From contig BEXV01000131.1 of the NCBI GenBank assembly GCA_003118195.1, positions 22,347 through 86,346 of the forward strand: DNA of 64,000 nucleotides. Reading direction: 5' to 3'. The position numbers and the translations under genes were made by a program. Positions 36,776 through 50,527 of this stretch are shown here, piece after piece. Position 1 is the stretch's first letter. Each line of letters begins with the position of its first letter. A model generated the notes under the pieces. The model searched no databases. It was not told the origin of the DNA and saw only the letters and a program-made list of their open reading frames with translations. The stretch is from Hemicentrotus pulcherrimus. Taxonomy: Eukaryota; Echinodermata; Echinoidea; Camarodonta; Strongylocentrotidae.

Positions 36776-37805
36776 TATACATTTTTGTAAGAAAAGAACA
36801 TTTAGGGTGTTGGGAAGAGTGGGAGAGAGAGAGGGGGGAAATATGTTTCTTGCTTTTGATTTTTAGTGGGAGAAAGACAGAAAAAATGAAAAAACAGTAT
36901 GTTTGTGATAGAGAGAGAGAGGAAGCGCTTTGAGCATGTTTATGTAAAGGCGCTATGTAAATATCAACATGTATGTATGTATGTAAGGAGAGGAGGGAGG
37001 GGGGAGGGGCGGGGGATGATGGGAGAGGAACCAAGTGAAAGAGAAAAAGTGTAAGTTATAGAGAAAACAGATAAAAAGTAAACTTTTAAGAAAAAGCTAG
37101 AAAAAAGGAAAAAGTTAAAGAAATTGAAGAAACAGGTTTTACACTCAGAAAATGAAATCTGATTATCTGAAATGAGCAAGAATTTCATATTTATACATAT
37201 ACACTGTATATACCTACATGTACTGCAGCTGAAGCTAATGAAATTGTCATTAATTAACAACATGTTTGAGAAATATTTCAATGCATCCTGCATGCTTCTA
37301 TCATCCTAGGAATGACACTCTGAAAATGCCAATCTACGATCAGCCATAAAGACAAAAATGATGGGTAGGAATTGAAGGGTTTCTGTCAGGTGAAACATGA
37401 CATTTGAAAAGTGGCCCTCAGAGGAGCAGAAACAGTCCAATAATCTTAGGCATTATCACTCAGTCCCATAGATTGATATTTGTGTGATGTCTCGGTACTT
37501 ACTGTAGTGCTTTTTTTTTCTCTCAAGCCTTAAGCCATGCCCTCTGCACACAAAAAAGCTGAACTGAAAATGAGTACATGTACATTGTACATGCATACTG
37601 TGTTTGAAAGATCACTCAGTTGATCCTTGTTCATACATGTGGTATACATGTACTGCCTCAAAAGACTGCTGTGCAATAAGATTTAACATGTAAACGAATG
37701 GCACATTGGATAAAGAAAATATACCTGCATGCATCAAGTGTGAATCATATTATACTATATTTCATTGGATTCTTCAGTGGCGGTTTCTTTTTAGCCAGTT
37801 AACTA

Positions 37806-37840
37806 TTATTATTATCATTATTATTATTATTATTAGGCAT
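37806..37840. repeat. (TTA)n repeat
   Basis: ATTATTATTATC(ATT)n trinucleotide run. Confidence 0.85.
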
Positions 37841-39397
37841 TTATCTAAGCAGCTATTCCTAATAAACTTTATCACAGCACTTACATGTACAATAACATGC
37901 AATATAACAACAAATCATAACATAACATATATTGAACAAATGAAATGATGGCGAATCAAGTAGGAAATAGGTACGTTTTAAAAAGTTTTTAAAATCATCC
38001 ACTGATGGAGCAGCTTTTATACTCGGGCCTGATAATTACCTGGTTTAAATCGGTTTCCTGATTTTTTGATTTTTTTCTAGATTTTTTTTTCTTCCCGATT
38101 TTCCCCTTATTTTCTCTATTTTTCCCTTGTTTTTTTCTTCTCAATTTTGTTAGATGCAATTTTGTTCCCCCCGAATCCTCTTTTTTAAACCTTTTTTTTT
38201 GTTTACTCAAGGGGGACGTGATTGACGGGAAGAACCCCCCCCCCTTTTTTTTTTAGTGCTCACTCTTATATACTGGAGGAAGTTTAGTCCACTCGTTTAC
38301 TGTTGCAACAGTGAATGTGCGATCTCCTGCCTTACTACAAGCCACATGAAAGGTCAATAGAAATGGGTCTGCATTACTTCGGCATGTGAACACGGTCTGA
38401 GAGGGGTGAGAGGATCTCCTTTAGCCAACACCTCAAAGGTACTGCCCTATGGGCTCTTGAAGAATTCATATCGTGTTTGAATATCACACTTTACTTTTTT
38501 GACAGATTGTCAATGTTGATGATTCAAGCTGCAAGGAAGAATATGTTTTTTTGCAGGATCGATCAATGAAGTGGATGTCGTTAAAAGGCTGGCAGAAATA
38601 AGTGAGGATCAAAAAAGGGGTAGGAGAAAAATTATTATTGCAATGTTTGGTGATTGTATGAATTTGGCTTACTTCTGTCAATATCACTTGAAACTGGTGA
38701 CATTGTCATAACAACCATCAAAATGAACCAACAAAATGCACTAGGCATTATTGTCTAGATTAATCTAATCACGCAAAATACATACTTTGTTTCTGCTTTA
38801 GTAAGTATTTGATAATTTGTCCTTTTATCATTGTGAAGTGAGCCTAGCTTTGTAGGAAAATTAATCTATTGCTCTTTTTACACTCTGTCATTGTTGATGG
38901 ATTAATATATTGCTCAGATATGCATCCTACTGTTGTCGATAAGAACAGCATTGTAAGGAAATAAATTAATTTGGAGACTTTAAAGGTATATTGGTGGCTT
39001 TAGGTTAAAATGTTTTTTTGTAAGGAACTTGATATGCAATGTTAACTACAAAACTGTTTCAGTTTACCAGATTATTGATAATGTCAAAATATGCATTGTT
39101 TTGTATTTAAAACAGATGTACAGTGTATTTATTGAAAGAATAAATATTTGAAATTTGAAGTCATGCTGAAAGGAATTATATCTGAGTTTTGAAAAAGAGA
39201 TTTGTAGAAGCAGCAAAAGACCAGAGGTTTCAGGAGCTTTAATACAGACATGATTTCCTAAGAGGGCATTGTGCTTTGAGTATTGCTGATTGCTGACGTT
39301 AGCCGTTTATATTTTCTTTGACAATAATTTCCCTGGTACACCTGACGATGAGTAAGATTAAAATGTGAAGCCTTTTACACGTTAATATCTGCTAAAA

Positions 39398-39420
39398 GCA
39401 CACACACACACACACACACA
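39398..39420. repeat. (CA)n microsatellite
   Basis: CACACACACA run of about 23 bases. Confidence 0.9.
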
Positions 39421-39654
39421 AGCTGACATGCATGCAAAATTGCAAATACCCTCACACATTCAAAATGAATTTTCTGAAAAGCTCTACATAGTTTTGTTTT
39501 TAATATTATTAACTTGCCTACATGTATACCCCTTCTCCTGATACTTTATATGCCAAAATTGACATCGCAAACTGCATACTGTAGTTTCTCTTTGAAAGAA
39601 GAAGGAGAATTGTATTTGTTCCTTTTGCTGTAAAGTATATTTTTCATTTTCTGA

Positions 39655-40420
39655 TCAGAGAGAAAAAAAAAAGGTTAAGCAAAGGAAGAGAGAGACAGAG
39701 AGGAAGGTATTAGGAAAGCAACAGAAAAGAGGGAGGGGCTGAGATTAAGAGAGAGCAGTGAAATAAGTGGGGGTTAGAGGAAGCTTGGAGAGAAAGAGGC
39801 GTGGATCAAGGGGGTACAGTGAGGTGTCCATCACAAAGAGAGAGAGAGAGAGAGAGAAGGGGGAAGGGGGATATAGAAACAAGAGATATGGTAGTCCAAA
39901 TTCTGTCCATTTTAAAAATATATTTTATTCTCCAATCATCTGTCCTAACACGCGCCCCTGCCCCCGCATAGCACCATGTTTCCTCTGATTGCGTGACCCC
40001 CTCTCTCTCCCCCCCCCTTCCCACCGAAAATACACTTGCTAAAAGGTGAGAACAGAAGGCAAGGACTGTCTCCATTTTAGCGTGGAGGATGTGCTATTTT
40101 CTCAGCCGATTGGGTGAGCAACACGGAAACAGTCCAGGCAGTCAACTATAAAAGAGATGGTAGCGACTGACAGATAGGAAGGGAGGAAGGGGAAGGCTGA
40201 GAAAGAGAGAGAGAGAGAGAGAGGGAGAAGGTGGGGCGAAACTGGGACAGAGGAAGGTTGATAGGAGAGAGGCTAAGAGGAAGAAGGGCAGAGAGAGAGA
40301 TAGAAGGGGGGGGGGTATCAAAAGAAGAGAGATGGTAGAGGGTGAAAGAGAGGGGGAGGGAGAAGCTTGGATGAAGAGGGACAGAAGTGGGTTGAGAGGA
40401 GAGAAGCCGAGAGAGAGTGA
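39655..40420. repeat. purine-rich (GA/GGA) low-complexity region
   Basis: Several (AG)n and GGGAGGGA-type tracts, with perfect AG runs at about 39836-39858 and 40200-40222. The middle, 39890-40150, is normal sequence. Confidence 0.8.
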
Positions 40421-43400
40421 TGATGATTAGGTAATCTACATCAAACTTTCATGAGCTCATTATCCAGCAAATCATCTACCCTGCCCCAGGCTTGTATAAT
40501 CTACCATGTAGTCTATCATCCAAAGCTGTGTATGGATCATTACCCTGATCAAAGGCTCCAGATGGGTGTCAGAATTTCACAGCCAATAAATGGGAAAATT
40601 ATACAATCCGTTAAGTTTGTCACCCTCGTTTATTATTCCTCATTTTGGTCATATTTTAGAGATTTCAAGTGTTTACATACACTGTATACAGCTGACCAGC
40701 TTAACATTTCATTTTGTAATGCATACAGTTTTGCATTGAAAACCATTCTAGTACACTGACTCTACATATATTGTATTTGGAAATAATCAAAAGTTATTGA
40801 AGAAGAATTCTCAGTTTTCTAAATGTCTGTTGAATGAAAATTTGCCTCGTGATGTGTTTGTTCTATGAGATTAAAAACTATTCTTCTAAGGCAAAATATC
40901 TACAGATGTATGTTTATCATATATAATCATGGATTCTTTTCTACATGTAGGTGAACTTGTAAAAATGAGCTAGATTAATTTCATGCTGTTTGCATTAAGT
41001 CCTTTTGAATATTTGCACAAATTTCTGAATTGTCATGTGCAGCACAACCAACTACCGTCTCTCTGCCTCTCTCTCTCTCTCTTTCTCCCCCTTTCTCCCC
41101 CTTTCGTTCTAACTTCTACTACGGACCGGATTCATTTAGCTCTGGGGTGTAAGACGTCATTATTAACCAATTGCCTGATATTGCCTACATATCCTCCCTC
41201 CTCGATTGAAAATAAATTTGATTAGTGCTTAATAGCTTGAGGATGCCTAAACTTGGAAGATAATAGAGAGGGCCTTCAGTGTGTTTCCCTCAGGGAAGTC
41301 TGATTACGGTATACTGGCAAGAAATGTGCCCCATTTGAGGTACTGGTTATTGGTATGTACATTGTGTGTCTAAATTGAAATAGATTTGATTTCTTTGTAG
41401 ATTTTAGGGCCCTTTACATGCATGTACCTTGTTAGTACAATTCATGGCTCTATTATTTTGTGATGTAATGATTTTGCAGGCATAGGAATGAGGCTGATTT
41501 ACTAAAGTGAAGTGATTTGAGTTTATTCGATATATATTAAGCAGAAGAGCAAGATACATCAGTCTTTCTTTTTTTGTGATTCAAGAAATGTAACAAGGGA
41601 TAATAATAATGGCTTAGTGCTTTTCCTTGATAAATAATGAATCTTTTTTCTGATTGAATTGGGGCATTCAACAAGTTTCTTTGATGGATGAATCTTTTTC
41701 CTTTAATATTTTGGTTGAGTTAGAAAAACATCAGGACCAAAGGGAAGAGAGAAGGTAGGGGGAAAAAAGGCTTTATCTGGGATTTGAATGGACAGCAGAA
41801 TTCAATATTGGCTGTAAAAATGAAAACAACCTCCGTACCAGGTTAACCTGTGATTAAGTAATTTTACAGGATTATGATGAAATTTAAGTACTTTCCCTTT
41901 AGGGTACTTCATTTGAAAACTTTTTAATTATTACCAGGTACATGTTTGTGTATTCTTGTATATATACATGTATATATGCATAGAGATAAAGTTTTGATGG
42001 TAATTGGTATACAATTCCATACTGTTGGTGTTTCGCAAATAAAAAGTCTTAGGACTGGCGATTTGCCTGGTATTTTACAATTGATTTGAGTTATCATTGT
42101 CACCATATATGTTAATTGTTCTGCATTGTGTTGTACACTGTAGGTGAGTTTCAAATTCTGGTAGACTTGTCATGTCAAGTACAATCGTGTAGTCCCAGAT
42201 GCTTATGTTGGAGTGGGGTTCATCTGATCAGCAGTATCTGCAGCTTTCTCTCCAGAGTACTTGTCCCATCATACGATTACCACACTGAATTGGCTGTCTT
42301 CGATCTACTAATATCTGTAGATGAACATAGTGGAGGAGGTTTAAATTAGGTTTAAAGCAGCTGTTTACTACTAGTGAGCTCCTGAAATTATTCACATTAC
42401 ATGCATCTCCGACGTTGTGATGCACATTCCAATATACCGAATCGAAGTAGAAAAAACAATTGTTCAAAATATGTTAATACGTTGATTCATATTTGTGCCA
42501 AAAAGCTGCAATTTTTATTATAGTGATTTTATTGCATAAATTAGCAAACAGACTTGTAATCAACTTTAAATAATCAACGAATTGTGTCTTCTTAAAATCC
42601 TAGTATTGATTTTGATAAAATTCATGGTCTTATTTTGTATCTGACTACATGTACCTCCCCCTCCCTCTACCTACCTACCTCAGAGAGGAAATTGGCCAAA
42701 GTATAAGAGAGAAAGGGAAAGAGGGCTTTAAATTTTTCAGTTGCCCCTGACGATGGCGCAGAATTAGGGTTTTGATTATAATTGAGCTTGAGCCTTTGGA
42801 AAAAATGTGTGCTTAGAAAATTGTCAAATCTAATTGTTTTCAATGGGTTTAATATTTATTACCCAACCAAATTTTAGGTGGTCAGTTGCACTTCGTCAAC
42901 TGCTTGTTTGTATTTTGATCCTTGCAAATCTAGGTCTTTAGGAACCCATAATAAATTAATATGCCTAGGCAGGTCATAGGTCATGTGCAATTTGTATATG
43001 TCTGCCGCTTGGCGTCAATCGTTTGCCACGAAAATAGAACCAGTGCTTGTTTCAAGCCCCTTATTTTTGCAGCTGCGAGGCCATATATTCTTTCTCGCCT
43101 CGCCAAAATAGAATCAGTGATAACAAAGACTAATGATGCTGCCCCGTCCGTATTCACCTAAATGTCATCTTTATACAAATTAATGGGCATATGCCACCTG
43201 CGCTGATAATTTCACAAGAATATATACATGTACTTGTGTATTAAAAGCACATTATGTCCTGTTAAGAGAGAGAATACAGGGCATGCACATGTATTCTTTA
43301 ATGTGAAAGAAGAAAGGAAAACAAAGCGCAATTTAACCTCTTTCACACAGGCTTTTAATTAACATAAAAATACAATTCCTTGGTAAAATAAAATGTCATC

Positions 43401-44440
43401 AACACAAATCGAGGAGTATACATGTATGTACTTGGATGCCATTTCTTATGCACACATATCATTTTTAACCACCACTACATGTAGTTGGCTCTCGTTTACA
43501 ATCTACGCATGGATTGATTTTTTGTTTTTCCTACCTGTTGGGATTTCATTACATGGTTTACGGCGTCTTGTCTGAAAGTGGGCTGTACATGTAAGTTGGG
43601 AACCAATCAATAATTTCTTCTTATGTATCTATTTCTGACACTTTTTTCTTGTGATTTAGAATTTTTAATAAATATGTATTTTTTAAAACTGTGAGATGAA
43701 TTAGTGTGCCAGCTGTCACTTAAAAACATGTACCGATACACTAATACTAATACATGTACATATGCATATAATACAGTATTTTTACTGGTACTATATATTA
43801 GAATGCAGTCTGTTTATTTCATAACAATTTTGTTTCCATTTTCATTTGATGTGAACAGAAAGAAAAGAAAAATGTTGCTCCTTTACATTGTTTGTGTACA
43901 TTGTTGACAATATGTTTCATTTCATGTTAGATTCAAGATTCAAGATTCAAGATTTTATTGTCCATAATATGTTATATTGGACATGTAGTTGAAATCTGAT
44001 TGGGCTTTATATTTAATGATAACAAATAGATCAAGCAAAGGCTCAAATCAGTATGAATGATTAATGACAAATGTAATTTACTTTCAAGCCATGGTTAACT
44101 ATTTAGGCAGTCACAATGCTGTATCTTTATCCAAACATAATTTCCCTTTGTTTAAAAGGCATTCTTTTCTTCATTCATTTGTTCAAATTTTCAAATTGCA
44201 ATAGAACCTGACATCAAGCTTTCAATTAGCACAAGTCCATGCTTGCATGGGTTGCTGCGTAAGACAAAGATCTATTCAATACAGCAGCATAGTATTATTA
44301 AACAAATATGCTCTGTCTGGTGGGGGCAGGTTTCTGTGCTGTTTAATTCCTATTCAATTCCTATTCAGAGAAACTACTTGAGCCAGCTTGCTTCAACTCA
44401 ATTAAAGATTCCCCCGGGTACCTCAGGTGGGGGAGGTGAG

Positions 44441-44740
44441 GCCATTGAGAATGCACAAATTGATTTCATAATTTTCATATTTCATATAATTTGATTACCG
44501 GTAAAGAATGACGTAAAGCTATCAGGATTTAGGGCATCCATTTCATAACTCTTAGTTCTGTATGATGGTAGTGGATAAATTTGTCTTGATGCCATTGAGA
44601 ATGGCTAAATTGATTTCATAATTTTCACATATCCATATAATTTGATTCCCGGGAAAGGATGACGTAGAGCTATTGGGTTTTGGGGCATCCATTTCATAAG
44701 ACTTAGCTCTGTATGATGGTAGTGGATGAATTGTCTGGAT
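44441..44740. repeat. tandem duplication, two 150-bp copies
   Basis: GCCATTGAGAATG.(A)C.AAATTGATTTCATAATTTTC starts at 44441 and again at 44591. The copies stay aligned to TGTATGATGGTAGTGGAT.AAT..TGTCT.GAT with roughly 10-15% mismatches. Confidence 0.9.
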
Positions 44741-45300
44741 GTAAATATTGATAATAATATTCATACAGTGCTTCATAGTAATGTTTGTAAGCACTGTACT
44801 ATTAATTAAATTATTTTTGTTGTATATCAATTTTTGTACCGGTAATCATTATTTTATTGACAGGGAGGGATATCTCTCTAATGGATGTATTTTCTAGTTT
44901 GTTTTCTCTTGTGGAACATTACATTTAAGTTTTGAATATAAGATGAGTACATAATGAATACATTAGAGTTTGAAGATAAAACTTGAAAGTTGAAAAACCT
45001 TTCAATTGTATTCATGTTGTTGATCTACATGTAGGAGCAAAAAGGAAGCAAACATTGAAAAGAAAATATAAATTGCGGTAAAACTATTCAATTCAATTCA
45101 ATTTTATTGCTGTTTCCAACAAAACATTACAAATTTAATTTAAGTCATTTACAACAATTAAGGAATACATATTGGAAACAGAGGGGTCCACTAAAAAACA
45201 CAATAAGTTCTGTAAAGTAAAACTGTAAGTTGGGGCTCTGATCAGATCGGAAGATCGGAGCGACACCCTTGCACCTTAGATTGGTATCGGATCGGAAGAT

Positions 45301-45450
45301 GACTTTGAAATGAATAATATTGGTCTAAGAGAAGAGGTAAAACATGCGGGCCGCCATCTTGGATTATAATGTAGGCATGCATTATAATCCAAGATGGCGG
45401 CCCGCATGTTTTGCCTCTTCTCTAAGACCAATATTATTCATATCAAAGTC
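45301..45450. repeat. near-perfect palindrome, 71-bp arms, 8-base loop
   Basis: Arm 45301-45371 and arm 45380-45450 pair with about three mismatches. Each arm contains the GC-rich word AAGATGGCGGCCCGC (or its complement). Flanks at 45240-45300 and 45620-45670 share GATCAGATCGGAAGATC-like words in opposite orientation, so the whole 45240-45670 block may be one foldback element. Confidence 0.93.
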
Positions 45451-46058
45451 ATGAAAAGGCACTTAATATCAACAAACATGGTCTACAACAACTCCAAATG
45501 ACAAAATAATCCCAGCAATGAATTTTTTTTGAGCATTTGATTGCCAAAAACTTGAAAATTTTCGGCATTAATAAAAAAAATAATTGTTGATTTTTTCCTG
45601 ATCATTTTTATTTAAAAATTATTATCCGATCACCCCTGATCAGCTTAAGATCGGCCCCCGATCCGATGATTGTTTACAGGCCTACTATAAAGATGCCTGC
45701 TCATCACTTTCTTAGCTAAACCTGTCTCTTCTTTTGAATATTAATTACGGTATTACATGTACATTCCCTCTGTAATTATTTCCGGATTACTACATACTGA
45801 CTTGTGTTCTGTGCAAGCCCTACAAGCGGGGTTTGATATGGTCCTATATTTTCTTAATACTCCTTCACCATTATAGAATGCCAGGTAATTTGTTAGAGTT
45901 ATTGTAATATACATGTACATGTAAATACAATCTTATTGACAAGTGAACTGACTCATTAAGTGAACTACTGTAGTTAACACATGTGTACGCACTTGCATAC
46001 ATGTAGTGCAAGCCCTATACAGTACATGGAGTTAAGTATTATCCTTTATTTTCTTCAC

Positions 46059-46059
46059 N
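46059..46059. other. assembly gap (single N)
   Basis: An N followed at once by 38 bases identical to 45799-45836, suggesting a collapsed or duplicated haplotype join. Confidence 0.8.
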
Positions 46060-46711
46060 GACTTGTGTTCTGTGCAAGCCCTACAAGCGGGGTTTGAGTG
46101 GATAGAAAAAATGGAGAAGCAAAGCCTCCCCCAGATTATAATCTTATATAAATTGAAATGTCAAAAACTGATTGATCGGCATTAGTGAAATGCTTAACGT
46201 TCATTGTAATTCAAGCATACCAACAAATATTTTGTTCAATAGCATCCTTGCATTCTTTCAAAATGCTTACACGCATAACAGTACTTGAATGATGTAAAAG
46301 AAGGGAAGGATTCAAACACATTTTGAAATAGAAAACAATAATTCGGTTATTAATATATCTGAACAGATTCAACAGAGGCAAAGTCCACATGAAACATCTT
46401 ATAAATCACAACTCCACTGACATATAATGTTTGATTGTGCCTTCAAAAACAGGAAGCTGGATGAGATGAAAAAGAATACAGAATCAATGATGTACATGCA
46501 TGAGAAAACATGTCTCACAAATCAGGCATGCCAAATTCATGGCTATGTAATTTGATTGTTCAAAAGCAGGACTGCACTCCAGCATAAATTGTTTGCATAC
46601 AGCAAAATAAATGAAAAATCAATTTATGTCTAGTGCACAAGGTTTCTGGTGTGAGTTCTTTCTCATTTTTAATGTGTGAAACTTATGGGGCTGTTTTGTG
46701 GTCTTCTTTAT

Positions 46712-46812
46712 CTCTTTTTCTTCTTCTTCTTTCCATTTTTTCTTCTTCTCCTCCTTCTTCTCCTTCTCCTTCTTCTTCTTCTTCTCCTTGTTCTTCTTCT
46801 TCTTAATCTTCT
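46712..46812. repeat. (TTC)n repeat
   Basis: CTTCTTCTTCTCC-type trinucleotide run. The predicted Arg-rich and Leu/Phe-rich frames here are products of this repeat. Confidence 0.9.
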
Positions 46813-49800
46813 TTGTTTTTTCATCCTCTCCTTTCCATTTGTTTCTTTGTTTCTTTTGCTACTACACTTTTGTATTTCTTTCAAATGCTGCCCTTCAGAA
46901 TTAGATGTAAGCCAAGAAGCTGTCTGCAATCTGGGGCAAATGATCCTTTTCAAATGAAATAGGTCAATTTCTTGTGGCAATTAAAATCAAATGATGCCCA
47001 CACATTATTTTGTAATTTTATCATGAAAGACTAGTTATGGATTCAGCTATGGTTTTTTTTAAACTTCATGTACTTTTAGTATAGAAAGCTTTAAACCCAC
47101 CTTGCATTGTAATTGAATGTTCTGAAATGTAACTTGCCCTAAATAACTTGAATATACACTGTACTCAAATATTTATAAGCACATTTGATGCTTTTCAGGT
47201 ATATCCAACTTTTTATGAATCAAGACTCTTGAGCCCCATTTTGTTTCTTTTTAATTTTGTTTTCTTATGCCATTTGTTTTTGTATTCACTTCTTAACTTA
47301 ACACTAAAAAAAGTAATCTATAATCTATATCCTCTAATATCTATTTTCTAGCTTTGTTTTTGCTCATTTGCACTCGTGTTTTTTTACAACGTTGTGATGC
47401 ATTCGATGTGCACTGCAGTATGGTAATAAAGAATCAGTATAAGAGGAACAGAGATCAACAATGTCTAACAGTGGTTGTCATTGGGATTGGTTTGTCACAA
47501 CAATCGATAACAAAGAGCAAGGCATGTATAATTGTATGAAGTAGAATCACAAAATTTATTATTTTATTTCTTATTAGGTTTTCTTTTTCTTTGTCATAAT
47601 GTCTCTGTTCCTTAATTGCTGAAGTACCAATAAAATGATGTACATAGTACAGTGAAACAGCTGTAACAACAATTATTTCCGATTTGAAGAAATTATGCCA
47701 AGTTGGAATCACGTTCATGTACATGTACATGTCCACATACAATTGTACATTAAGCAGCCCTAGATCATGGATATATTCACCAAGTCATAAAATTTAGGTA
47801 TTGTACAAAATTAATCCGAATTTGAATGTAGAGATAGAATTTCCATTATTTTGTTACTGAATATCAACAAATACTTATCCCGGACTAAATGTTGAGGTTT
47901 TTTTCTTACAACTTTCAGAGATTCATTTGTACAGTGTAGATGCTATGATGATTAATGAACATTTAACTATTTTCTTGACAACATACAGTATGTCATAATG
48001 TTTAAGGGCAGGTCCAAGGTACAGTGCATTGTACATGTACATGTATGTACATTTACATGTACCATGAATTACCAAATATTATTGAATTGTAATATGGAAC
48101 TTTGAACATTAATTGACAAGATAAATATCATTTCATTGGATGTGTTTTTGATACAAGCCCTAGTAGGGTTACCAGCTTAACACATGAAGTACTTTCATGA
48201 CAATGTGAAAATGGTTTACCCTTTAAAAGATTACTCAGCCATGGTTACATCTACATGTACTTTGAGTAAAATGCTTCACAATGACGTTGATGGATAAAGC
48301 ATAAAGTTAACATGATAGATGAAACCTCACATATGTCAGCACTTGTACATGTAGGTCTTCACGTATGTAAAGCAAGTCGTGCGAAAAGTGCCTTACTCGA
48401 CTCACTTATGGTTCAATGACATGGGTTCAAATCCCACCGCTGCAACCATTCTCAATGATCAGATGGATGGATGAATAAAGGTGTGTTCACATACAACATG
48501 GTAAACTGCTGTGTTTTATTACAGCGTAGTACCCTTTGCATTTCTGTATTCTATAACACACAGAGTTTGTGTAGGACCTTTCTCATGTAGAGCTACTTTA
48601 TTTCGTCACCACATGCTAATCATTCACTCCTTAAAACTAACCCCAAAAACATGTCAATGATGTCACAGTAAACCGCTGTGGTTTCCTGTGGCATGTGTGA
48701 AAATGCCAGAAGTCATTCATCATCTGTGTTCATATAAGCCATTGTGTTTTGTATATTCAGGTATCCCTACATCAGTTGTGGCCTCATTGTACATCAAGAC
48801 ACATTCAGAGGTGTTGATATACATGTATTACCACAACAGTCAAACTCCAAGCATTTGCAGTCTATGCATTTGCTTGGGGGAATTGGATAGTCCCTCCTTG
48901 TTCATTTCATATCAAAGTGTACAATACATTTATGGTAAGACTATTTAGGGTGGATCCAACGATTTTTATCATACATCGGAAGTCTAAGTTTGAGGACATC
49001 CCATTGTGTGTTACTTTGATTAAAACTTTGGAAGGGGATGTCCAGGAACTTATATGTAGACAATATTGTGAAATGGACCACTGGAATTTGTAGTTTACAT
49101 TCACATTGTAATTATGTAGTCTATGCCACCTGTTTACCTTAAATTTAGAATGGATCAAAGTTTAGTAGACATGTGTGTAGACTTTGCCCATACAAAAGAT
49201 TTTTAATCAAGATTCACAATACAGGGTCCACTCCCTGTACGCTACATTTCTGAGCTCGCAAAGTAAATTATGGACAGTCAAATGTCATCTACATCAGCTA
49301 CCTTCATGCTGTACCTAGTAAAGAGCGAGATATCTTGGGACTGCTGAGAATTGGAGTCTTAGACTCTCACACCACAAGCATATCGAAACATGATTAACTC
49401 ATAAATCGTGATTAAAAACTCCTCGTGTTGATGCAGCCTACATAAGGGAAGGAACACGTTGTTCACAGATTGTGTGTCATGTATTGATTGCCCCATTGTC
49501 AGAGTATTTGATAGCAATTGACGTCAGTATTTGGTATCACGTTAAGATATTTTGGATGGTTTATACTTTTCTGTTGTGCATACAGACTGTACTGTATATT
49601 CATTCAAAGCTCAAAGTATTCTTTCATGCAGTTTAATGAATGTACATTTGTGCTCTGAGTATTTACATTAAAAAGATTAATGTTTGGATCTTCATTTCTT
49701 GTGAATAAATGAATTTCACTTGAGAATTTTAAGCTGAACATTTTTTCACAAATACTGCAAGTATTAAACTCATTAAAAATATTATATTCTATCTCTTATG

Positions 49801-50206
49801 GTTACTTTTCAGTCAGACTGCTGTGGTTATTGGAGTCACAGTTGACTCAAAACTTTTGGGCATGTCTCTGTTTTTCATTTGGCCTTTTCATGAATTTAGA
49901 AAATTAGGGGAGCGAATCATCCTCTGACCTCATCTATTTGTTTCTCTCTTTTCAATGGTTGTCTGCACTTTTGAATCCCTAGGGTTTGTTGTAAACAGAT
50001 TGTGATGATCTACTGGTCTGTGAAATTACTTTTACAAATGTGTCTTTTAAGTCCTTCAATGTAGATTAGATCCATAAACACTTATTGCTCTTCAAGTTAT
50101 CATACAAATTATGCTCTCTTATTCCAGTTCTTCCTGCAGATTGTTCAAAGAATAGTGCTCGATCTGTATGATTATTTCTTCTATTTTCCTTTATCCACAT
50201 TTACAG

Positions 50207-50527
50207 GATTCTGAAGTTGAAGACAAAATACAATCGCAACTGTTCATCCAATTTGACACACTGCTTGGACATCTCATGGCATTATCAATCACACCTTAGG
50301 CCCCCTCGCTACCCCCTCCCTCCCCTACCTCTATTCCACAAAGCACCCCGCCCTGATGTGGGGAGAGCTTCATTAAGTGCCTCATCTAGGAGCTTGGAGA
50401 CAAAGCAGCTGCTGACTGGTTGCAAAGGATAGATTTTGAGTAGGAGACTGTATGTTGAAGTCTAGCAGCCAGCATGATTCACTCCAGGACGTATACCATC
50501 ACGGTGCACATCAACAGTGCCTTCCAA
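50207..50527 (+). CDS. first coding exon of the BTB-kelch gene with 5' UTR
   Basis: Acceptor TTTACAG at 50206, donor GTAAGT after 50527. Coding part is 50474-50527 (M-I-H-S-R-T-Y-T-I-T-V-H-I-N-S-A-F-Q), phase 0 out. The start is chosen because in-frame stops (TAG, TGA) lie just upstream, an A is at -3, and H-x(3)-A-F-Q before V-M-N-D-L-R matches the lead-in of other KLHL proteins. The upstream 267 bases are untranslated. Confidence 0.78.

Larger units (their letters stand above)
28973..50206. other. 21 kb without a recognised gene (intron or intergenic)
   Basis: No exon with domain similarity was found. The stretch holds microsatellites, inverted-repeat elements, local tandem duplications and many ACATGTACATGT palindromes, listed separately. 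Open stretches here (for example 31659-31859, 32132-32326, 40451-40759) have no recognisable homology. Confidence 0.55.

Noticed and set aside
36759..37293. Two minus-strand frames with Ser/Leu- and Phe-rich sequence
   Set aside because: They follow purine-rich low-complexity DNA and match no family.
46676..46980. Overlapping Leu/Phe-rich and Arg-rich open frames
   Set aside because: Produced by the (TTC)n repeat read in different frames.
48375..48460. Possible tRNA gene (GGGTTCAAATCCCAC B-box-like word)
   Set aside because: The T-arm is plausible but the expected acceptor stem partner and D-arm are not present upstream. At best it is a SINE fragment.
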